Assembly: GCF_947488185.1 (NCBI RefSeq)
Contig: NZ_CANKYM010000005.1
Coordinates: forward strand, 186,001-250,000
Reading direction: 5' to 3'
Source of the DNA: an uncultured Roseobacter sp.
Lineage (GTDB): Bacteria > Pseudomonadota > Alphaproteobacteria > Rhodobacterales > Rhodobacteraceae
DNA length: 64,000 nt
Part shown: positions 60,336-64,000 of the stretch, piece after piece
How the letters are laid out: every line of letters begins with the position of its first letter
Numbering within the stretch: the stretch's first letter is position 1
Notes under the pieces: generated by a model
Databases searched by the model: none
What the model saw: only the letters and a program-made list of their open reading frames with translations
What the model was told of the DNA's origin: nothing
Made by a program: the position numbers and the translations under genes

Positions 60336-61550
60336 TCAGCCGACAAGCGCCTTGTTGAGGTTTTCGTCCACTTTTTCCAGAAAACCCATGGTGGTCAGCC
60401 ATTTCTGGTCGGGCCCGACCAGCAGGGCAAGATCCTTGGTCATGAAGCCGCTTTCCACGGTATCCACGATGACCTTTTCCAGCGTCTCGGCAAAGTTCAT
60501 CAGCGGCGTATTGTCGTCCAGCTTGGCACGGTGCTTGAGGCCGCCGGTCCAAGCGTAGATCGACGCGATGGAGTTGGTCGAGGTCGCTTCGCCTTTTTGG
60601 TGCTGGCGATAGTGACGGGTGACGGTGCCGTGGGCTGCTTCGGCCTCGACGGTCTGGCCATCGGGGGTCATCAGTACCGACGTCATCAGGCCAAGGCTGC
60701 CAAAGCCCTGCGCCACGGTGTCGGACTGCACGTCACCGTCGTAGTTCTTGCAAGCCCAGACGTAGCCGCCGTTCCACTTCATCGCGCAGGCGACCATATC
60801 GTCGATCAGCCGGTGCTCGTAAGTGATGCCAGCGGTCTTGAATTTCTCTTCGAATTCAGTCTCGTAGATGTGCTGGAACAGTTCAAGGAACCGGCCATCG
60901 TATTGTTTGAGGATCGTGTTCTTGGTCGACAGGTACACTGGCCAGCCAAGCGACAAACCGTAGTTCATCGAGGCGCGGGCAAAGTCGATGATCGACTGGT
61001 CGAGGTTGTACATCGCCATGGTCACACCGGCGCCGGGCGCGTCGAAAACTTCCTTTTCGATCTCGGTGCCGTCGTCACCCACGAATTTGATCGTCAGCTT
61101 GCCCTTGCCGGGGAATTTGAAGTCTGTTGCGCGGTACTGGTCGCCGAAAGCATGACGGCCAACCACGATGGGCTTGGTCCAGCCGGGCACAAGGCGCGGT
61201 ACGTTCTTGCAGATGATCGGCTGGCGGAAGATCACGCCGCCGAGGATGTTGCGGATGGTGCCATTGGGCGAGCGCCACATCTGTTTCAGGCCAAACTCCT
61301 CGACCCGCGCCTCGTCCGGCGTGATGGTGGCACATTTCACGCCGACACCGTGTTCCTTGATCGCATGGGCGGCATCAACGGTGATCTGGTCATCGGTCTC
61401 GTCGCGGGCCTCGATGCCGAGGTCGTAGTATTTCAGGTCCACATCCAGATAAGGCAGAATGAGTTTCTTCTTGATGAAATCCCAGATGATCCGGGTCATC
61501 TCATCGCCGTCGAGTTCGACGACGGGGTTGTCTACCTTGATCTTTGTCAT
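60336..61550 (-). CDS. icd: NADP-dependent isocitrate dehydrogenase
   Basis: A 404-residue enzyme of the eukaryote-like homodimeric ICDH type, producing 2-oxoglutarate and NADPH. VVELDGDEMTRIIWDFIKKK at the N-terminus, SPNGTIRNILGG, and the metal-binding KNYDGDVQSDTVAQGFGSLGLM are characteristic, and AEAAHGTVTRHYR contacts NADP. The ATG at 61550 has AGGAGA at 7 bases. A terminator follows the gene. Confidence 0.97.
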   Translation of the reverse strand: MTKIKVDNPVVELDGDEMTRIIWDFIKKKLILPYLDVDLKYYDLGIEARDETDDQITVDAAHAIKEHGVGVKCATITPDEARVEEFGLKQMWRSPNGTIRNILGGVIFRQPIICKNVPRLVPGWTKPIVVGRHAFGDQYRATDFKFPGKGKLTIKFVGDDGTEIEKEVFDAPGAGVTMAMYNLDQSIIDFARASMNYGLSLGWPVYLSTKNTILKQYDGRFLELFQHIYETEFEEKFKTAGITYEHRLIDDMVACAMKWNGGYVWACKNYDGDVQSDTVAQGFGSLGLMTSVLMTPDGQTVEAEAAHGTVTRHYRQHQKGEATSTNSIASIYAWTGGLKHRAKLDDNTPLMNFAETLEKVIVDTVESGFMTKDLALLVGPDQKWLTTMGFLEKVDENLNKALVG

Positions 61551-61685
61551 GGAGTTCTCCTGCGTGGGGGTTCGAGTCAGCCTGCGCGCGGTGTAGCGCA
61601 GATGACTGTGGTTTAAAAGAATGTATACATATGTATACCGAGCCAAAATCTTGAAAATGCGACGGATTGGCGCCGAAAGCGGTGC

Positions 61686-62270
61686 TCAGGCGCGCGGGCG
61701 GTCGAAATAGGCGGCAAGCTTGGGACGCAGCCAGCCCCAGATAAAAGGTGCGCCGCGCTGCATCGGGGTGCCGACCCTTGTGTCGAGCTGGTCGAGCGTG
61801 ACGCCGTAGTCGCGCCACGACCCGCCGCCGTTTTCCATATTCGCGAGCGGTGTAGTCAATCGGTCGATGGCCTTGCCAAACCTCGCATCCGGGGTCTCAG
61901 CCGCTTCGAATTCATCCCAAAGCGCTCGGTAGGTCGTGGCCTGATCGTGCGGCAAAAGGCCAAAAAGACGATCCGCAGCCGCCCGTTCCGCCGCGTCCTG
62001 GGCCACAGTATCCACATTGCCGTGGATAGGGTTGTCACCCGCGTCGATCTCCACCAGATCATGGATCAGCAGCATCTTAAGAACCCGGTCAATGGACACA
62101 CCCTCAGGCGCGTGGTCGGCCAGCACAAAGGCGTGCAGCATCACGTGCCAGGAATGCTCGGCGGAGTTCTCGAACCGGCTGTTGTCGTGCAGGCGCGAAG
62201 CGCGCAGGACGGATTTCAGCCGGTCCGCTTCGTTCAGAAAGGCGATCTGCGCCGCCAGACGGTCACCCAT
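61686..62270 (-). CDS. HD-domain phosphohydrolase (YfbR/HDDC2-like)
   Basis: A 194-residue metal-dependent phosphohydrolase. His/Asp metal ligands are in ENSAEHSWHVML, LLIHDLVEIDAGD and the later aspartate near the KAIDRLTTPL helix. HDDC2/YfbR enzymes are 5'-deoxynucleotidases. The ATG at 62270 overlaps the stop of the upstream small gene by 8 bases. Confidence 0.9.
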   Translation of the reverse strand: MGDRLAAQIAFLNEADRLKSVLRASRLHDNSRFENSAEHSWHVMLHAFVLADHAPEGVSIDRVLKMLLIHDLVEIDAGDNPIHGNVDTVAQDAAERAAADRLFGLLPHDQATTYRALWDEFEAAETPDARFGKAIDRLTTPLANMENGGGSWRDYGVTLDQLDTRVGTPMQRGAPFIWGWLRPKLAAYFDRPRA

Positions 62271-62505
62271 CCTTCGGCGGCTCCAGACTGCGGGCCATCT
62301 CGTCCTTGATCGTCTTGAGCATCTCACGCGCCCGCTGTTCAGCGCGGCGCACACGCACCGCCGTCAGATAGGCCTCTTCCATGGTCTGCGACGAGCCGCC
62401 GATGGTATCGGCGACACGTTGCACAAAGGCATCGTCGCCCGTTGCGTTGATGATCTTGAGGCTTTCCAGCGCCAGTTCGTCCGCGACGTCTTCGACGATC
62501 CCCAT
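62263..62505 (-). CDS. Conserved small hypothetical protein
   Basis: An 80-residue, mostly helical, charged protein (DELALESLKIINATGDDAFV, MEEAYLTAVRVRRAEQRARE). No domain is recognised. Lying 4 bases after the alpha/beta hydrolase gene and overlapping the HD-protein gene, it is the middle member of a three-gene unit and probably a real gene. Confidence 0.7.
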   Translation of the reverse strand: MGIVEDVADELALESLKIINATGDDAFVQRVADTIGGSSQTMEEAYLTAVRVRRAEQRAREMLKTIKDEMARSLEPPKDG

Positions 62506-62509
62506 AGGC

Positions 62510-63163
62510 CTACCGCGTCGTCTCTGTCAGGCGGCGCTTCACGTAAGATGTCGTCGTGTCGATCAATGTGTCTATGTGCGGTTCTTCAAAGAAGTGCCCG
62601 GCACCGTCGACCTGTTCGTGAGTGATGGTGATACCCTTTTGCTCATGCAGCTTTGCCACCAGCGATTCCGTGTCACTTGGCGGCGCCACGCGGTCGGCGG
62701 TGCCGTTGATGATCAGGCCCGAGGCGGGGCAGGGGGCGAGGAAGGAAAAGTCATACATGTTGGCGGGCGGGGCCACCGATATGAAGCCGGTGATCTCGGG
62801 CCGGCGCATCAGAAGCTGCATCCCGATCCATGCACCAAATGAAAAACCCGCTACCCAACAGTGTTTGGAGTTGTTATTCATCGACTGCAAGTAATCGAGC
62901 GCGGAGGCCGCGTCAGACAGCTCGCCAATCCCCTGATCATATTCCCCCTGGCTGCGCCCGACACCGCGGAAATTGAACCGCAGCACGGTAAAGCCCATGT
63001 TGTAAAAGGCGTAATGCATCCGATGCACGATCACATGGTTCATCGTCCCGCCAAACTGCGGATGCGGGTGCAGGATGATGGCGATCGGCGCATCCCGTTC
63101 TTTTTGGGGGTGGTAGCGGCCTTCGAGGCGGCCTTCGGGTCCGGGAAAAATGACCTCGGGCAT
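62510..63163 (-). CDS. Alpha/beta hydrolase
   Basis: A 217-residue hydrolase. IILHPHPQFGGTMNHVIVHR is the oxyanion region, GFSFGAW holds the nucleophilic Ser, ADRVAPPSD the Asp, and GAGHFFEE the His. This HPHPxxGG pattern is shared by a widespread group of cytoplasmic esterases of unknown substrate. ATG 63163 with AGGGA upstream is preferred to the GTG at 63187. Confidence 0.9.
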   Translation of the reverse strand: MPEVIFPGPEGRLEGRYHPQKERDAPIAIILHPHPQFGGTMNHVIVHRMHYAFYNMGFTVLRFNFRGVGRSQGEYDQGIGELSDAASALDYLQSMNNNSKHCWVAGFSFGAWIGMQLLMRRPEITGFISVAPPANMYDFSFLAPCPASGLIINGTADRVAPPSDTESLVAKLHEQKGITITHEQVDGAGHFFEEPHIDTLIDTTTSYVKRRLTETTR

Positions 63164-63225
63164 GGGCGTCCCTGTAACAATGTCCACATGAGCTTTGCGA
63201 AATCTTGACGGCTTCGCTCAGGCAC

Positions 63226-63242
63226 TTTAGAACGGTTCTAAT
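63226..63242 (+). promoter_or_regulatory. ICE-like (Irr) box upstream of iscR
   Basis: TTTAGAACGGTTCTAAT matches the iron control element TTTAGAA-N3-TTCTAAA at all but the last base and is a 15-bp palindrome (TTAGAAC-G-GTTCTAA). It lies about 100 bases before the iscR ATG and so is placed to let Irr control the iscR-suf genes. Confidence 0.65.
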
Positions 63243-63344
63243 TCGTGCGCACTTCGTGTGTCGGAGTGCGAAATCTGGACTTAGGCATTTAATTGCCCCG
63301 CGTCAATCAATTGCAGGCCAGACGGGCCGGGGGAGGGTTCCGCC

Positions 63345-63803
63345 GTGAAACTATCAACGAAGGGACGCTACGCGATGGTCGCCCTGGCAGACATTGCCCT
63401 GCAGCCTGAGGGCAGCCTGATCACACTGGGCGAAATTGCCGAACGCCAGTCGATCTCGCTGCCCTATCTGGAACAGCTTTTCGTGAAGCTGCGGCGGGCG
63501 GAGCTGGTGTCCTCCGTACGCGGGCCTGGGGGCGGCTACCGGCTGGCGCAGCGCCCCTCCGACATCCGGGTCGTGGATGTGCTGTCGGCCGTGGACGAAA
63601 CGGTCGATGCCATGCACAAGGGGGCAGGCGCCTCGGGCGGTGCCTCGGGCAGCCGGGCGCAATCGCTGACAAATCGGCTGTGGGAGGGGCTTTCGGCCCA
63701 TGTCTACGTGTTTCTGCATCAGACGCGGCTCTCCGATGTGGTCGCCAATGAGTTGGCGCCATGCCCGGCGGTGCCGATCCTCTTTGATGTCGTGGATGAA
63801 TAA
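63345..63803 (+). CDS. iscR: Rrf2-family regulator IscR lacking the three cluster cysteines
   Basis: A 152-residue Rrf2 protein. The winged helix is LSTKGRYAMVALADIALQ to LRRAELVSSVRGPGGGYRLA, and LSAVDETVDAM precedes the effector loop. In E. coli that loop holds Cys92, Cys98, Cys104 and His107; here it reads HKGAGASGGASGSRAQSLTN, with no cysteine. The only Cys is near the C-terminus (ELAPCPAVP). It is followed by a cysteine desulfurase gene, consistent with an iscR-suf operon. Rhodobacter sphaeroides IscR is known to lack these cysteines as well. Confidence 0.88.
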   Translation: MKLSTKGRYAMVALADIALQPEGSLITLGEIAERQSISLPYLEQLFVKLRRAELVSSVRGPGGGYRLAQRPSDIRVVDVLSAVDETVDAMHKGAGASGGASGSRAQSLTNRLWEGLSAHVYVFLHQTRLSDVVANELAPCPAVPILFDVVDE

Positions 63804-63852
63804 GCAATATGGGATGCCTGCCGCGTCACCCCGCTAAAAAAAGGATAGAAGC

Positions 63853-64000
63853 ATGCGCCGCGTGTATATGGATCACAATGCAACCGCTCCCCTGCGCCCC
63901 GAAGCGCGGGACGCGATGCTTGCGGCCATGGATATCGTCGGCAACCCCTCCTCCGTGCACGCCGAGGGCCGTGCGGCCAAGGCATTGGTCGAGCGCGCGC
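63853..64000 (+). CDS. Cysteine desulfurase, 3' end outside the window
   Basis: The first 49 codons are visible: VYMDHNATAPLRPEARDAML and GNPSSVHAEGRAAKALVERA are the N-terminal class V aminotransferase signature of NifS/IscS-type desulfurases (the usual Y-L/M-D-x-x-A-T-T-P, with T-A-P here). AAAAAAGGA is the ribosome site. Being 49 bases after iscR, it is likely the sulfur donor for a downstream suf operon. Confidence 0.88.
   Translation, partial: MRRVYMDHNATAPLRPEARDAMLAAMDIVGNPSSVHAEGRAAKALVERA

Noticed and set aside
1..64000. CRISPR array, prophage or intact insertion sequence
   Set aside because: No regularly spaced repeats, phage structural genes or transposase frames with DDE motifs were seen.

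Overview
This 64 kb window is chromosomal DNA from an alphaproteobacterium, almost certainly a Rhodobacterales member of the Roseobacter group. The evidence is the high GC, dense short-gap gene packing with many ATGA stop/start overlaps, a CckA-type hybrid kinase, a GAAC-N7-GAAC SOS box at recA, a cysteine-less IscR next to a suf-type cysteine desulfurase with an Irr-like box, an Usg protein, and several small proteins I associate with Rhodobacteraceae. I cannot name the genus. There is no rRNA operon, CRISPR array, intact insertion sequence or prophage; one tRNA gene, tRNA-Gly(CCC), is present.

Layout. 1-9.2 kb: mfd (5' end missing), MFS efflux, an acyl-CoA ligase overlapping a FrnE/DsbA-like protein, a possibly leaderless XRE-cupin regulator, and a YejA-type peptide-binding protein. 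9.2-11.4 kb: a candidate sRNA, then 3-hydroxybutyrate dehydrogenase and a patatin. 11.4-20.6 kb: DUF502 protein, psuG-psuK (pseudouridine catabolism), a DUF4198/HupE divergent pair with overlapping 5' ends, a degenerate ThiE-like protein, a TrmJ-type methyltransferase, ctaA, an M32 carboxypeptidase and a DUF6614-like protein. 20.7-29.3 kb: gyrA, usg, a radical SAM protein, the zwf-pgl-pgi operon, a large palindrome and a thioesterase. 29.4-31.6 kb: a fatty-acyl-CoA ligase and an exported protein. 32-35.7 kb: a TPP-riboswitch operon thiM-thiE-thiD-(unknown exported protein)-tenA. 36-41.8 kb: tRNA-Gly, a SAM methyltransferase coupled to a corrinoid-activator-like ASKHA protein, an agmatinase-family enzyme and guaB.

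41.8-48 kb looks more accessory, with lower apparent GC and longer gaps. It carries an ArgE-like deacetylase, an ectoine-hydrolase-like (DoeA/EutD) protein and a class III aminotransferase, which together could form an ectoine-to-aspartate-semialdehyde route. An RsmB-family methyltransferase and a CcdA-like remnant follow. 48-54.9 kb is core: cckA, recA and alaS. 55.1-56.4 kb holds the least conventional unit I found: a trypsin-like protease with no signal peptide, followed by a 47-residue gene that shares a W-T-x-x-E-M-E-x-A-x-P motif with the protease's N-terminal region. 56.4-64 kb: typA, an SMR exporter with an Lrp regulator, a class II amidotransferase, icd, an HD-domain protein, an alpha/beta hydrolase, iscR and the start of a cysteine desulfurase gene.

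All functional calls come from reading motifs and recalled family features. No database search was run.
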